A stretch of DNA of 64,000 nt, taken from Roseivirga sp. UBA6052 (lineage in GTDB: Bacteria > Bacteroidota > Bacteroidia > Cytophagales > Cyclobacteriaceae). The notes under the pieces are model-generated. The model was not told where the DNA came from. It ran no database searches and worked only from the letters and a program-made list of their open reading frames with translations. The DNA lies in NCBI GenBank assembly GCA_002427755.1, contig DIYO01000001.1, forward strand, positions 1,302,001 to 1,366,000, written 5' to 3'. Every line of letters begins with the position of its first letter. Within the stretch, counting starts at the first letter, position 1. Shown piece by piece: positions 36,279-45,927 of this stretch. The translations under genes were made by a program, and so were the position numbers.

Positions 36279-37721
36279 ATGCGCAGAACAAAAATTAAAT
36301 CTCTGTTAGATTCAGGAGAATTAAACAGTGAAGTTTTAGTAAAAGGATGGGTTCGAACCAAAAGAGGCAATAAGCAAGTTAATTTTATTGCTTTAAATGA
36401 TGGTTCTACTATTAATAGCATCCAAGTTGTTGCCAATCCGGAAGAATTAGGCGAAGACTTACTTAAGCTAGTGACCACTGGTTCATGCTTGTCTGTTACT
36501 GGTAAGCTTGTAGAATCACAGGGATCTGGTCAATCGAAAGAAATCATCGCAGAGAAAGTAGAAGTATTAGGTACCGCTGACGCTGAAAAATACCCACTTC
36601 AACCTAAAAAGCATTCATTTGAATTCTTAAGAGATATTGCCCATTTAAGGCCGAGAACCAATACGTTCGGAGCGATATTTAGAATTAGGCACGCCATGTC
36701 TTTTGCCGTGCATCAGTTCTTTAATGAAAAAGGATTCTATTATTGGCATACTCCATTTATCACCGGTTCAGATGCAGAAGGTGCTGGTGAAATGTTCAGG
36801 GTGAGCACGCTAGACCCGAAGAACCCTCCTTTAAATGAAGATGGTTCAATAGATTACAAGCAAGACTTCTTTGGTAGAGAAACTAACCTAACAGTATCTG
36901 GACAACTAGAAGGCGAATTAGGAGCTCTAGCATTAGGTGATATCTATACATTTGGACCAACATTTAGAGCAGAAAACTCCAATACCACAAGGCACTTGTC
37001 TGAGTTCTGGATGATTGAACCAGAAATGGCATTTTATGATCTAACTGACAACATGGATCTTGCTGAAGAATTCTTGCAATATCTGGTTCAATATGCGCTA
37101 GACAATTGTGCAGACGACTTAGTATTCTTAGAAAAGCGTCTATTAGACGAAGAAAAAAACAAGCCTGCTGCAGAAAGAAGTGAAATGAGCCTTACGGATA
37201 AGCTTCGATTTGTTGTGGAGAACAAATTCGAACGATTGACCTATGAAGAGGCGATCAATATTCTAAGAAACTCCAAGCCTAACAAAAAGAAGAAGTTTCA
37301 ATTTCCGATAGAAGGTTGGGGAACCGACTTGCAGTCTGAGCATGAGCGATATCTAGTTGAGAAGCATTTCAAAAAGCCGGTTATCCTTACCGATTATCCA
37401 AAAGACATCAAAGCGTTCTACATGCGTATGAATGATGATGATCGTACTGTAGCTGCTATGGACATTCTATTCCCTGGAATTGGTGAGATAGTAGGTGGTT
37501 CTCAAAGAGAAGAGAGACTAGAAGTACTGACCGCCAGAATGGACGAGATGGACGTACCACAAGAAGAAATGGACTGGTATTTAGATACTAGAAGATATGG
37601 TACAGCTCCTCATAGTGGTTTTGGACTCGGCTTTGAAAGACTTATGATATTTATAACTGGAATGGGGAATATACGGGATGTAATACCTTTCCCGAGAACT
37701 CCCGGTAATGCAGCATATTAA
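36279..37721 (+). CDS. asnS: Asparaginyl-tRNA synthetase
   Basis: 480 residues. N-terminal OB-fold (VLVKGWVRTKRGNKQVNFIALNDGS) binds the tRNA anticodon; the class II core carries FRAENSNTTRHLSEFWMIEPE (motif 2) and GFGLGFERLM (motif 3). Monocistronic, with a terminator 5 nt after the stop. The 257 bp before it (from rpoN) hold no gene and no clear promoter match. Confidence 0.97.
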   Translation: MRRTKIKSLLDSGELNSEVLVKGWVRTKRGNKQVNFIALNDGSTINSIQVVANPEELGEDLLKLVTTGSCLSVTGKLVESQGSGQSKEIIAEKVEVLGTADAEKYPLQPKKHSFEFLRDIAHLRPRTNTFGAIFRIRHAMSFAVHQFFNEKGFYYWHTPFITGSDAEGAGEMFRVSTLDPKNPPLNEDGSIDYKQDFFGRETNLTVSGQLEGELGALALGDIYTFGPTFRAENSNTTRHLSEFWMIEPEMAFYDLTDNMDLAEEFLQYLVQYALDNCADDLVFLEKRLLDEEKNKPAAERSEMSLTDKLRFVVENKFERLTYEEAINILRNSKPNKKKKFQFPIEGWGTDLQSEHERYLVEKHFKKPVILTDYPKDIKAFYMRMNDDDRTVAAMDILFPGIGEIVGGSQREERLEVLTARMDEMDVPQEEMDWYLDTRRYGTAPHSGFGLGFERLMIFITGMGNIRDVIPFPRTPGNAAY

Positions 37722-37725
37722 CAAG

Positions 37726-37757
37726 AAAGCCTCTTTATTAAGAGGCTTTTATTTTTT
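37726..37757. terminator. Bidirectional terminator between asnS and the sorting-domain gene
   Basis: AAAGCCTCTT/AAGAGGCTTT stem with a TATT loop; a T-rich run follows on the plus strand and an A-rich stretch precedes it, so it may serve both convergent genes. It overlaps the 3' end of the minus-strand gene. Confidence 0.82.
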
Positions 37758-38126
37758 ACTAAATCTTACAGTCTGTTGAAATTTGGTAGGATCATCTCTT
37801 ACTAAAACCAGGTAATAGCCTCGAGGAAAATTCTGCACATCTACCTTATACTTCCTTACACCATTGCGCTGTAAATTGATAGTCATTCTTGTTCCGATAA
37901 TACTTCTGAACTCAATTTTGGGATTAACCAACTCTAAATGACTTAAATCTATATTCAGGAACTCAGTGGTTGGATTAGGAAATACCTCGACTTTAACCTC
38001 ATCGCCACCATTGGCAGAAACGCGCGCCAATCTGTTAGACTGCGCAGCAGCTGTAAACATGAGTAAGCCAAAAACGACTATAAGACTCAGTTTTCTGGGT
38101 GATATGAAGTGGTTGAAGACTTCCAT
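37749..38126 (-). CDS. Small secreted protein consisting of a type IX-like sorting domain
   Basis: 125 residues: a signal sequence (LSLIVVFGLLMFTAAAQ) followed at once by a Por-secretion tail-like domain with VEVFPNPTTEFLNID, a central GxRM strand and a GYYLVLV strand. Normally this domain is the C-terminus of a larger cargo; here there is almost nothing else. It may be a stand-alone cargo, or the tail of an ancestral gene that lost its front. Confidence 0.72.
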   Translation of the reverse strand: MEVFNHFISPRKLSLIVVFGLLMFTAAAQSNRLARVSANGGDEVKVEVFPNPTTEFLNIDLSHLELVNPKIEFRSIIGTRMTINLQRNGVRKYKVDVQNFPRGYYLVLVRDDPTKFQQTVRFSKK

Positions 38127-38199
38127 TTAGATCTATAGACCCGTATAACAGGTGCAAGGTTTAGTTAAAACTACAATTTTTTCAAATAAATATTGTTAG

Positions 38200-39690
38200 T
38201 CAAACGTTAATAAACGCGTTTGGTAATTCATTAAGCAAATCTGATGCCATCAACGACAGTTTTCCGAGTTTTTTTTCAGCCATGTCTCCAGCCAAACCGT
38301 GAAGCATTACTCCTGCTCTTGCTGCATCACCCGCAGATAACCCTTGAGCTAGCAATCCAGTAATAATTCCAGACAACACATCTCCTGATCCGGCAGTAGC
38401 CATACCAGCATTTCCAGTTGTATTGAACACAACTTTACCATCAGGCATAGCAATGGCTGTATGTGCCCCTTTGAGTACAATCACTATTTGCTTTTCCATC
38501 GCGACATCTCTCATTTTAGAAATCCTTTCTAGGCTATCTTTTGGCTCCGGAAACAATCGTTTAAACTCTCCCACATGCGGTGTAATAACCGCTCCACTTG
38601 GAATATTTTGATACCCCTTGTCCATTGTAGATATCAGGTTTAATGCATCTGCATCCAAGACCACGGGCACTCTAGCATTCCTCAATACTTGGCTTAACCA
38701 ATTTCTAGTAGACTCATCTTGCCCAATTCCGGGCCCTATACAAATAGAATTCGTATGATCAGCTATTTCACCTTCACTAATACAATCAGTTGCTGAGTCT
38801 AAAGTAACCATGGCCTCAGGAAGTGATGTCTGTATAATTGTATTGGCAAAATATGGAATATGCATAGTTAGTAAGCCTGCTCCTGTTCTCAATACTGCCT
38901 TACCACACAAAAAGGCTGCGCCTATCTTTCCTAAACTTCCGGCAAACACTTGAACTCTTCCGAAATCTCCTTTATGCTGAAACTTCTTTCTCTTAGGCAA
39001 CAAAGCACCTAGATTCTCAAGACTTTGGTAGTAATAATAAGAAGACTGATTTTCTATAAACCCTTCGTTCAAACCTATTGGTAACACCTTCCAATTATTT
39101 GCATAACCACCAGTCTCAGGCAACATAAAAGCGAGTTTAGGCCTCTGAAAAGTCAGCGTCCATAAAGACTCAATAATCTGACCACCAGAACTTAATTCGT
39201 CTGACATTAAGCCCGAAGGGACATCTATTGACACCACTGGTTTATCAGAAATATTAATTCTCCCAATACAGTCTCCGACTAAACCTTTAACTGGTCGGTT
39301 TAAACCCGAACCAAATATGGCATCTATGATAACATCGCATTCCGAGACTTTTAGATCTTGCAAAGCGTTGATAGTCATCACCCTTTGATCAGAAATTCTA
39401 TCAAAATTAATTTGACAGTCTCGAGACATGGTTTCGGAAAAGTGGATTAGACCAATCTGGACTTTGTATCCTTCATCAGACAATATCCTTGCAACTGCTA
39501 GACCATCTCCTCCATTATTGCCCATTCCTGAGGCTACATAAACTTTAAGTTGTGGTGGATATAATGTCATAAACTCCTTTGCGAAGGCTAATGACGCGCG
39601 TTCCATTAAGTCTATCGAATCAATAGGCTCATTTTGAATGGTATAAAGATCAGCAGCACGGGTTTGCTCTGCAGAAATTATTTTTTTCAT
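38200..39690 (-). CDS. nnr: Bifunctional NAD(P)H-hydrate repair enzyme
   Basis: 496 residues, YjeF fusion. The N-terminal epimerase (to about 215) holds ASGMGNNGGDGLAVAR; the C-terminal ADP-dependent dehydratase has TPHVGEFKRLF and NAGMATAGSGDVLSG. Together they repair hydrated NADH and NADPH. It overlaps the upstream HHH gene by 4 bp (ATGA), so it is translationally coupled to it. Confidence 0.95.
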   Translation of the reverse strand: MKKIISAEQTRAADLYTIQNEPIDSIDLMERASLAFAKEFMTLYPPQLKVYVASGMGNNGGDGLAVARILSDEGYKVQIGLIHFSETMSRDCQINFDRISDQRVMTINALQDLKVSECDVIIDAIFGSGLNRPVKGLVGDCIGRINISDKPVVSIDVPSGLMSDELSSGGQIIESLWTLTFQRPKLAFMLPETGGYANNWKVLPIGLNEGFIENQSSYYYYQSLENLGALLPKRKKFQHKGDFGRVQVFAGSLGKIGAAFLCGKAVLRTGAGLLTMHIPYFANTIIQTSLPEAMVTLDSATDCISEGEIADHTNSICIGPGIGQDESTRNWLSQVLRNARVPVVLDADALNLISTMDKGYQNIPSGAVITPHVGEFKRLFPEPKDSLERISKMRDVAMEKQIVIVLKGAHTAIAMPDGKVVFNTTGNAGMATAGSGDVLSGIITGLLAQGLSAGDAARAGVMLHGLAGDMAEKKLGKLSLMASDLLNELPNAFINV

Positions 39691-40616
39691 CTAAAATTCA
39701 GATATGGCAAAAGCTTTAATACCTCTAAACTATCGAAAGATTTAAGTCGAAATAAATCTTCCTTATTTCTGAATTTACCGTTTTTACTTTTTGTATTCAA
39801 TATATCCTTGGTCTGCTCATATGAGATATAAGGATGTCTATTTAACTCTTTGAAACTAACTAAATTAATATTGATTTGCCTTAAGACGAGGGAATCGGAC
39901 AAGCTGAAGTAAGGTGAAAAGACTTGGTATAAACTATCATTTATGCCATAAACTTCCTTTAGCTGGTCCAGACCGGTATAACCACCAAGTAATTGCCTAT
40001 ACCCAACAATTCTCTTGGCATAAGAAGAACCAATACCTCTAATCTTTTTCAATTCAGTAGTATCGGCTTTCCCTATATCAATGACCAAATACTCCGTCTC
40101 GGAATTAAGATCAATTTCATCAACCTTTTCTGCTTTTCCTGACGGCATTGATCTTTCCGTTTTAACCTCTTTTATCTCAACTATTGCTTCGGGTAAATCA
40201 ATGAAGTTTTCAATACTACGATAAAGAGAATCAGGGAATCCATAGATTTTAGTTAGATCCGATTTTGACTTAAATCTGCCTCCTGCTTTTCTATAGTTTT
40301 CTACCCTTCGAGCTAAGTAATTTGGGAATCCTAATCGCATCATATCTTCAATCAATATATCATTAGGATTAAAAATGAATGGATCAACCAACTTATTGCC
40401 TTCTGTCGTATCTTCGCGCAAAATTGAAATTGCGATAACATTTATCATGCTATCAAGCAGCCTTTCATCCTCTTCGAACGTATTGTAATCAATACCAAAA
40501 TAATTGCGATAGACAGTCGGAGTAAAAAGGAGAAAAATGGTTAACACAAACAGAAATAGTGATCCATTTATTTCGGTTTTTGAAAAACGAAAAAGGCTTT
40601 TTAAATGTTTGAGCAA
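39687..40616 (-). CDS. Helix-hairpin-helix protein with one membrane anchor
   Basis: 309 residues. A transmembrane segment near 17-35 (SLFLFVLTIFLLFTPTVY) precedes several ComEA-like HHH units (for example GIGSSYAKRIVGYRQLLGG and a second PDSLYRSIENF-type turn), so the DNA-binding part may face the periplasm. A ComEA-like role in DNA uptake is possible but not shown. Coupled to nnr. Confidence 0.8.
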   Translation of the reverse strand: MLKHLKSLFRFSKTEINGSLFLFVLTIFLLFTPTVYRNYFGIDYNTFEEDERLLDSMINVIAISILREDTTEGNKLVDPFIFNPNDILIEDMMRLGFPNYLARRVENYRKAGGRFKSKSDLTKIYGFPDSLYRSIENFIDLPEAIVEIKEVKTERSMPSGKAEKVDEIDLNSETEYLVIDIGKADTTELKKIRGIGSSYAKRIVGYRQLLGGYTGLDQLKEVYGINDSLYQVFSPYFSLSDSLVLRQININLVSFKELNRHPYISYEQTKDILNTKSKNGKFRNKEDLFRLKSFDSLEVLKLLPYLNFR

Positions 40617-40778
40617 TTGAAATAAGAAAGTGTGTGTAAAGAATAAGTATTAATATAACTATTTCTGTTATTTTTTAATTTATTCTAATACAATAGAACA
40701 CTAGCCTATATTTATCAATAATGAATCTAAATAAGGGTTAGCTGATTTATATCACTTTTTTACTGAAAAGGTAGGGTT

Positions 40779-40786
40779 TATTTTTG
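40779..40786 (+). promoter_or_regulatory. -7 box of hemA
   Basis: TATTTTTG, 29 nt before the ATG. The -33 region is T-rich (40756-40760) rather than a clear TTTG. Confidence 0.45.
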
Positions 40787-40815
40787 CTATCAGTATTTAG
40801 CAGTAAAAGCATTAG

Positions 40816-42075
40816 ATGCAGAAGAATTTTAAGTTCATAGGTCTTTCATACAAGCAGGCACCAGTAGAGGTAAGAGAATTACTTTCTTTAGGAGAAGCCG
40901 ATGTGGATGAATTGTTGCGATCAATAAATGACACACTCAATCCAAGTGAGTTATTTATTGTATCAACCTGCAATCGAACTGAAATTTATTATGCTTCTGA
41001 GACTTCTTTGGCTAAAGAGATCATCGGTCTTTTAGCCATTAATAGAGGTTTAAGTAAATCCGAAAACTTCTACCAATACTTTGACATTAAAGAAGATTGG
41101 AAAGAAGCAACTACACAGCTTTTTAGAGTAGCCCTAGGACTTGAAGCGCAAGTTATTGGTGATCTTCAAATCATCAATCAGATTAAGAGAGCTTATCAGC
41201 AAGCAGCAGACCTTGACACGATTGGGCCATTCCTACATAGAGTGCTACATACCATTTTCTACACTAATAAAAGAGTGGTTCAAGAAACCGCATTTAGAGA
41301 TGGTGCAGCCAGTGTATCGTATGCAACTGCTGAAATGGTAAATACTTTTGCCGAATCTTTCCAAAACCCTAAGGCCTTGCTAATCGGTTTAGGAGAAATT
41401 GGCATCGATGTGGCCAAGCATTTAGCAGGAGGAAATATTGAATTATCAGTATCTAACAGAAGCAGAGATAAAGCTGATTTCTTAGTGAACGATTTCGATG
41501 TTAATCGAATTGATTTCGAAAATCTTAAAAACAGATTGAATGATTTCGATTTGATTATTTCAAGCATCCCTGTTAAAGATTTCCTTCAAGTAGGTGATTT
41601 CAATCCTAATCACACCGGCATTCAGTTTTTGTTCGATCTTTCAATGCCACGCTCAATTGAGCCTGAGCTCTCCGAGTTGAATACAATACAACTCTTCAAT
41701 ATTGACGAGATCAATAATAAAGCATCTAAGGCTGTTGAAAAGAGAATTAAAGCCATTCCACAAGTTGAAGACATCATGAACGAAGCTCTTTCAGATGTAT
41801 TCAATTGGACACAAGAAATGGAGGTCTCTCCTACTATTAAAAAGCTCAAATCAGCTTTAGAAGATATTAGACAGGAAGAGATTAAAAAACATCTCAAAAA
41901 TGCCGACCCTGAATTAGAAGCCTTTGCTGAAAAATTCTCGAAGAGTATAACTCAAAAGATTATGAAATTGCCAGTGCTTCAACTTAAAGCAGCTTGTAAA
42001 AGAGGTGAAGCAGATACTCTGATAGACGTATTGAATGACCTTTTCAATCTTGAAGAGCAAAAAGTTGAGAAGTAA
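40816..42075 (+). CDS. hemA: Glutamyl-tRNA reductase
   Basis: 419 residues. Reduces glutamyl-tRNA-Glu to glutamate-1-semialdehyde, the first step of heme synthesis. Catalytic Cys52 in VSTCNRTEIYY; NADPH-binding GLGEIG (about 196-201); C-terminal dimerisation helices. Its substrate is charged tRNA-Glu, whose gene is also in this window at 7587. Confidence 0.96.
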   Translation: MQKNFKFIGLSYKQAPVEVRELLSLGEADVDELLRSINDTLNPSELFIVSTCNRTEIYYASETSLAKEIIGLLAINRGLSKSENFYQYFDIKEDWKEATTQLFRVALGLEAQVIGDLQIINQIKRAYQQAADLDTIGPFLHRVLHTIFYTNKRVVQETAFRDGAASVSYATAEMVNTFAESFQNPKALLIGLGEIGIDVAKHLAGGNIELSVSNRSRDKADFLVNDFDVNRIDFENLKNRLNDFDLIISSIPVKDFLQVGDFNPNHTGIQFLFDLSMPRSIEPELSELNTIQLFNIDEINNKASKAVEKRIKAIPQVEDIMNEALSDVFNWTQEMEVSPTIKKLKSALEDIRQEEIKKHLKNADPELEAFAEKFSKSITQKIMKLPVLQLKAACKRGEADTLIDVLNDLFNLEEQKVEK

Positions 42076-42148
42076 ACGCTCATCAGAATTAACTACATAA
42101 TCATTATCAATCTTTCTTAGTTTCACGTTTTCGTTTAGAAAACAATTC

Positions 42149-44353
42149 ATGCTAAACAGATTCTATTTCATTCTTCTACTCTTAATTGGCCAATATTCAT
42201 TCGCCAATGAATATCAGGTAGTAAAAGAAAATGGAAAGTTTGGCTTAAAAAACACAACCACAAACGAATGGTCGATACCACCCAATTTTGAAGCACTAGG
42301 CTGGTCAAATGGCTCTGACAAAGTTGAAGCAGAGCTTATTGGGGCTAAATTGAACGAAAAATGGGCATTACTTACTATTTCAGGAAGCAAAGTAACCCAA
42401 CATGAGTTTGCACAGCTCACCCCTTTTGTAAGGGAAACCTTTATAGCAGCTAAGAGAGAAAACTACTCCATCAGGCTTAAGTATGGATTAATCAACAACA
42501 AGGGAAAATCTGTAGTCGCTTTTGATCATGAGAGACTTGAAATTGCTAATGGTAAACTCATTGCTACAAAGGGAATTGGCAATAGTCAAAGAACCGGTCT
42601 CCTCAATTATTTAGGAAAGACTTTACTTCCTTTTGAGTATTCAAATATCAAACTTCTATCACCTTATCGATTAGAGGTAACTAATTTAGAGAATAGAGCC
42701 GCTCTGTTCTCAATTGAAGGTATAGCCCAAAGCGCTTTTGACTATGAGAAAATCAAAACCTATCAAGTAGGCTATTTTGAGGTTCTATATTATGGAAGAA
42801 GAGGCCTTATTAACGACAGAGGCGATCTCATTATACCTCCACTATATAAAGAATTTGACTTTTCGAATGGAGTCGCAAATGGATTACCATTTACTCAATG
42901 GGATGCTTACGAAGACTCTAAATTCATAAGATCTTATTTTTTTGATGAGATTTTCGAAATAGCTGACAATAGATTTTCAGTGAACTCATCCAAAATCGCG
43001 GCTATTATTGACTCAGAAGATCAGTACCTTTTTACTCGAGAGAATCAAAAGATAATCGAATCTCAAAATGCCCTTTCGATTATAGAGAATTCAGAAAATG
43101 GCTATCAAGGAATAATCACAGACCAAGGAAGATTGCTACTTAACATCAATTACGATAGCATCTGCTTTTCCAAACACTACATAGCTGCCTCAATTGATAA
43201 ATCAGGAATTAACAATTGGCAGTTGTTTGACTTTAATGGGAAGCAATTAAATGCACTGAGCTACCAATCTATAAGCCCTTATGGCAACGGTTTTATGGCC
43301 AGCCGAAAAGGGAAATTCGGAATATTGAATAAGTATGGAGAAGAAGCGAGTCCATTTCTCTATGATCATATTGAGAAACAAAAAAACGGACTTTCAATAG
43401 TAACCTATCAAGGTAGAAAGGGTGTAATAGATCAAAAGGGTCATTGGGTTATTACTCCCTACAACGATAGCATCTCTATTGGGAAACGTAGAATATTTAT
43501 TGAGCAAGGGTCTCAGTTTAAAATAGCCGAATTCAATGGACATGTAGCCCTCAAAACCTATGATACTCTGGACTTACTTCCTAGAGGTTATTCGCTAAAA
43601 TATGAAGAAGGTAAAGCATTATATAGCTTTAGTAACGAAAGGCTACTAGAACCATACTATGATGCTATTTATGAGATCAATGATAATCTGTATGTACTTT
43701 ACAGAGATGACAGAATCTTCTTTTATCGCCCTTCCAATAAGGCCGACTTTGAATTAGATTCTGAAATTTCGAGAATCCTGAACTACTCTGAAGGCTATAT
43801 CAAAATAGAAAAGGACGGACAATTTGGGTTTGTTGATGAATTAGGAAAACTAAGAATAGCCAATAGGTACCAAGAAGCTCAAGATTTTTCAGAAGGTTTT
43901 GCGGCTGTTAAACTGATTGGTAACTGGGGCTATATTGATAAATCTGAGAACCTAATCATCCAACCAAGCTTTGAAGAAGCTCAACCGTTTTTTAATAGAC
44001 TTGCCATTGTCAAACAGGGAAGTTATTACGGACTTATTGCACCCAACACAGAACTAGTCTTGAATACTATCTATGATCGCATCCTTAGGTTTAATGATTA
44101 TATGACGGTAGAATCGGATGGGCTTTTGGGTCTTGTAGATTCTGACGGAAATCTTATCAAGGATTGTCAGTATGATGAGATAGCGCCTTTATCTACAGAC
44201 ATCTTTCAAGTTAGAAAAGGAGATAAGTATGGTGTAATAGATATAAAAGGTTCTGACCTAGTTCCTATAAACTATAGTAAAATAAAGATGTACGGCTCGA
44301 AATTCTATGGGGCATTATTCACGGATTGGGAACCCATTCGCCTAGCAAAATAA
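42149..44353 (+). CDS. WG-repeat protein
   Basis: 734 residues with a signal peptide (LLLLIGQYSFA). At least ten degenerate WG repeats of about 20-60 residue spacing, for example GLINDRGDLIIPPLY, GVIDQKGHWVITPY and GFVDELGKLRIANRY, fill the protein. WG repeats form propeller-like sheets in secreted or envelope proteins; the molecular role is unknown. Independent unit with its own terminator. Confidence 0.88.
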   Translation: MLNRFYFILLLLIGQYSFANEYQVVKENGKFGLKNTTTNEWSIPPNFEALGWSNGSDKVEAELIGAKLNEKWALLTISGSKVTQHEFAQLTPFVRETFIAAKRENYSIRLKYGLINNKGKSVVAFDHERLEIANGKLIATKGIGNSQRTGLLNYLGKTLLPFEYSNIKLLSPYRLEVTNLENRAALFSIEGIAQSAFDYEKIKTYQVGYFEVLYYGRRGLINDRGDLIIPPLYKEFDFSNGVANGLPFTQWDAYEDSKFIRSYFFDEIFEIADNRFSVNSSKIAAIIDSEDQYLFTRENQKIIESQNALSIIENSENGYQGIITDQGRLLLNINYDSICFSKHYIAASIDKSGINNWQLFDFNGKQLNALSYQSISPYGNGFMASRKGKFGILNKYGEEASPFLYDHIEKQKNGLSIVTYQGRKGVIDQKGHWVITPYNDSISIGKRRIFIEQGSQFKIAEFNGHVALKTYDTLDLLPRGYSLKYEEGKALYSFSNERLLEPYYDAIYEINDNLYVLYRDDRIFFYRPSNKADFELDSEISRILNYSEGYIKIEKDGQFGFVDELGKLRIANRYQEAQDFSEGFAAVKLIGNWGYIDKSENLIIQPSFEEAQPFFNRLAIVKQGSYYGLIAPNTELVLNTIYDRILRFNDYMTVESDGLLGLVDSDGNLIKDCQYDEIAPLSTDIFQVRKGDKYGVIDIKGSDLVPINYSKIKMYGSKFYGALFTDWEPIRLAK

Positions 44354-44383
44354 AAGCCCAACCCTAAAAGAGTTGAGCTTTTT
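44353..44383. terminator. Terminator between the WG gene and floA, probably bidirectional
   Basis: AAAGC and GCTTT with CAAC/GTTG form the stem across a 9-nt loop with one mismatch; TTTTT follows on the plus strand and an equivalent tract exists on the minus strand. Weaker than those near gapA or dps. Confidence 0.6.
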
Positions 44384-44402
44384 AATTCAGTCTGATCAGG
44401 AA

Positions 44403-45407
44403 TTACGATTCCCCATCATTCTTTTTCTTTCTTTTTGAAGTTGCCTTTTGTTCCGGACTGGCAATTGACTCTCGCATTTGGGTATCTGCTTGGATGTTAT
44501 CCATCTTGTAATAATCCATAATACCGAGATTTCCTGTTCTAAATGCTTCAGCAACTGCTTTAGGCACTTCTGCTTCAGCCTCTATTACTTTAGCACGTGC
44601 TTCTTGAGATTTGGCTTTCATCTCTTGTTCTTGAGCTACAGCCATAGCCCTTCTTTCTTCCGCTTTTGCTTCAGCCACTTTTAAATCGGCTTGCGCCTGA
44701 TCGGTTTGAAGCGTAGCTCCAATATTCACTCCTACATCCACATCGGCAATATCGATGGAAAGAATCTCGAATGCTGTTCCTGCATCCAATCCTCTTTGCA
44801 GCACCAGTTTCGAGATTTTATCAGGATTCTCTAATACTGCTTTGTGTGTTTCAGCCGAACCGATAGAAGTAACAATACCTTCACCGACTCTTGCCAGAAT
44901 GGTGTCTTCCCCTGCCCCACCCACTAATTGCTGGATATTAGCTCTAACAGTAACCCTGGCTACAGCAATTAACTGAATACCATCAGCCGCAACAGCTGCC
45001 ACTTTAGGGGTAGTAATCACCTTAGGATTTACAGAAATCTGAACGGCTTGAAATACATCCCTACCTGCCAGATCAATTGCAGTGGCTTGCTTAAATTCTA
45101 GACTAATATTCGCTTTATCTGCTGAAATGAGTGCCTTAATAACTGTTGGTACATTACCACCTGCTAAATAGTGAGTCTCCAAATCCGTTGTCGTCAAATT
45201 CAGGCCTGCTTTGGTTGCCGTAATCATAGCATCCACTACAATTCTTGGCGGAACCTTTCTAATTCTCATGAAAACCAGCTCCAATAAGCCTACTCTCACA
45301 TTAGAAAACTGTGCTGTAATCCAGAGATTAACTGGCACGAAGTATAGAAATACGAACAGTAAAATTATACCGGCTACAACCGATATCAGTAAGGTATATT
45401 CTCCCAT
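44403..45407 (-). CDS. floA: Flotillin-like protein FloA (YqfA family)
   Basis: 334 residues. An N-terminal membrane hairpin (SVVAGIILLFVFLYFVPVNLW) is followed by the SPFH-like domain and a long Ala/Glu helix (KVAEAKAEERRAMAVAQEQEM). Organises membrane microdomains. It follows an NfeD gene by 3 bp, the usual partnership. Confidence 0.94.
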   Translation of the reverse strand: MGEYTLLISVVAGIILLFVFLYFVPVNLWITAQFSNVRVGLLELVFMRIRKVPPRIVVDAMITATKAGLNLTTTDLETHYLAGGNVPTVIKALISADKANISLEFKQATAIDLAGRDVFQAVQISVNPKVITTPKVAAVAADGIQLIAVARVTVRANIQQLVGGAGEDTILARVGEGIVTSIGSAETHKAVLENPDKISKLVLQRGLDAGTAFEILSIDIADVDVGVNIGATLQTDQAQADLKVAEAKAEERRAMAVAQEQEMKAKSQEARAKVIEAEAEVPKAVAEAFRTGNLGIMDYYKMDNIQADTQMRESIASPEQKATSKRKKKNDGES

Positions 45408-45410
45408 TTC

Positions 45411-45884
45411 TTAGGTGTTAATTGATTCAACTATGATTTTATTATTGGTGAGTCGGACAATCTTAATTTCTGACCCTGAATCTATTAGATGACCATGAGA
45501 AGTCACCTCATATGTTTTATTATTAAATTCTGCTTTACCAATTGGCTTTAAGTCTGAAACTGCAAGCCCTCTCATTTCTATTTGCAATCCCTCTGTATAC
45601 TTAGGATTTACTTTGGCGGTATTCTGTGTTTTCAATGAAAACCGATCCCAAGTCCTTGCTTTAAAACTATACACCAATGCGCCAACAGTCATAACTAAAG
45701 AACCAAACAAAACACCCGAACCGGCTGCAGTACCGTGCTGCTCATATGCGATATATATTCCTATTCCAGCCAATACTAGACCCACCAACCCTAATATAGT
45801 TGTGCCTGGAACAAATATGAGTTCTAGATAAATAAGTACAAGTCCAACAAGGACTAATAAGATAATGGCTAACCAACCGTCCAT
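45411..45884 (-). CDS. NfeD family membrane protein
   Basis: 157 residues. Two to three transmembrane segments (LAIILLVLVGLVLIYLELIF, then a second hairpin) precede a small OB-fold (the AEFNNKTYEVTSHGHLIDSG segment). NfeD proteins partner with flotillins, and floA is the next gene downstream. Confidence 0.92.
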   Translation of the reverse strand: MDGWLAIILLVLVGLVLIYLELIFVPGTTILGLVGLVLAGIGIYIAYEQHGTAAGSGVLFGSLVMTVGALVYSFKARTWDRFSLKTQNTAKVNPKYTEGLQIEMRGLAVSDLKPIGKAEFNNKTYEVTSHGHLIDSGSEIKIVRLTNNKIIVESINT

Positions 45885-45927
45885 AAGTTTTCAGTTAGTT
45901 CAATATACCAAGAAAATCGAATGCTAA

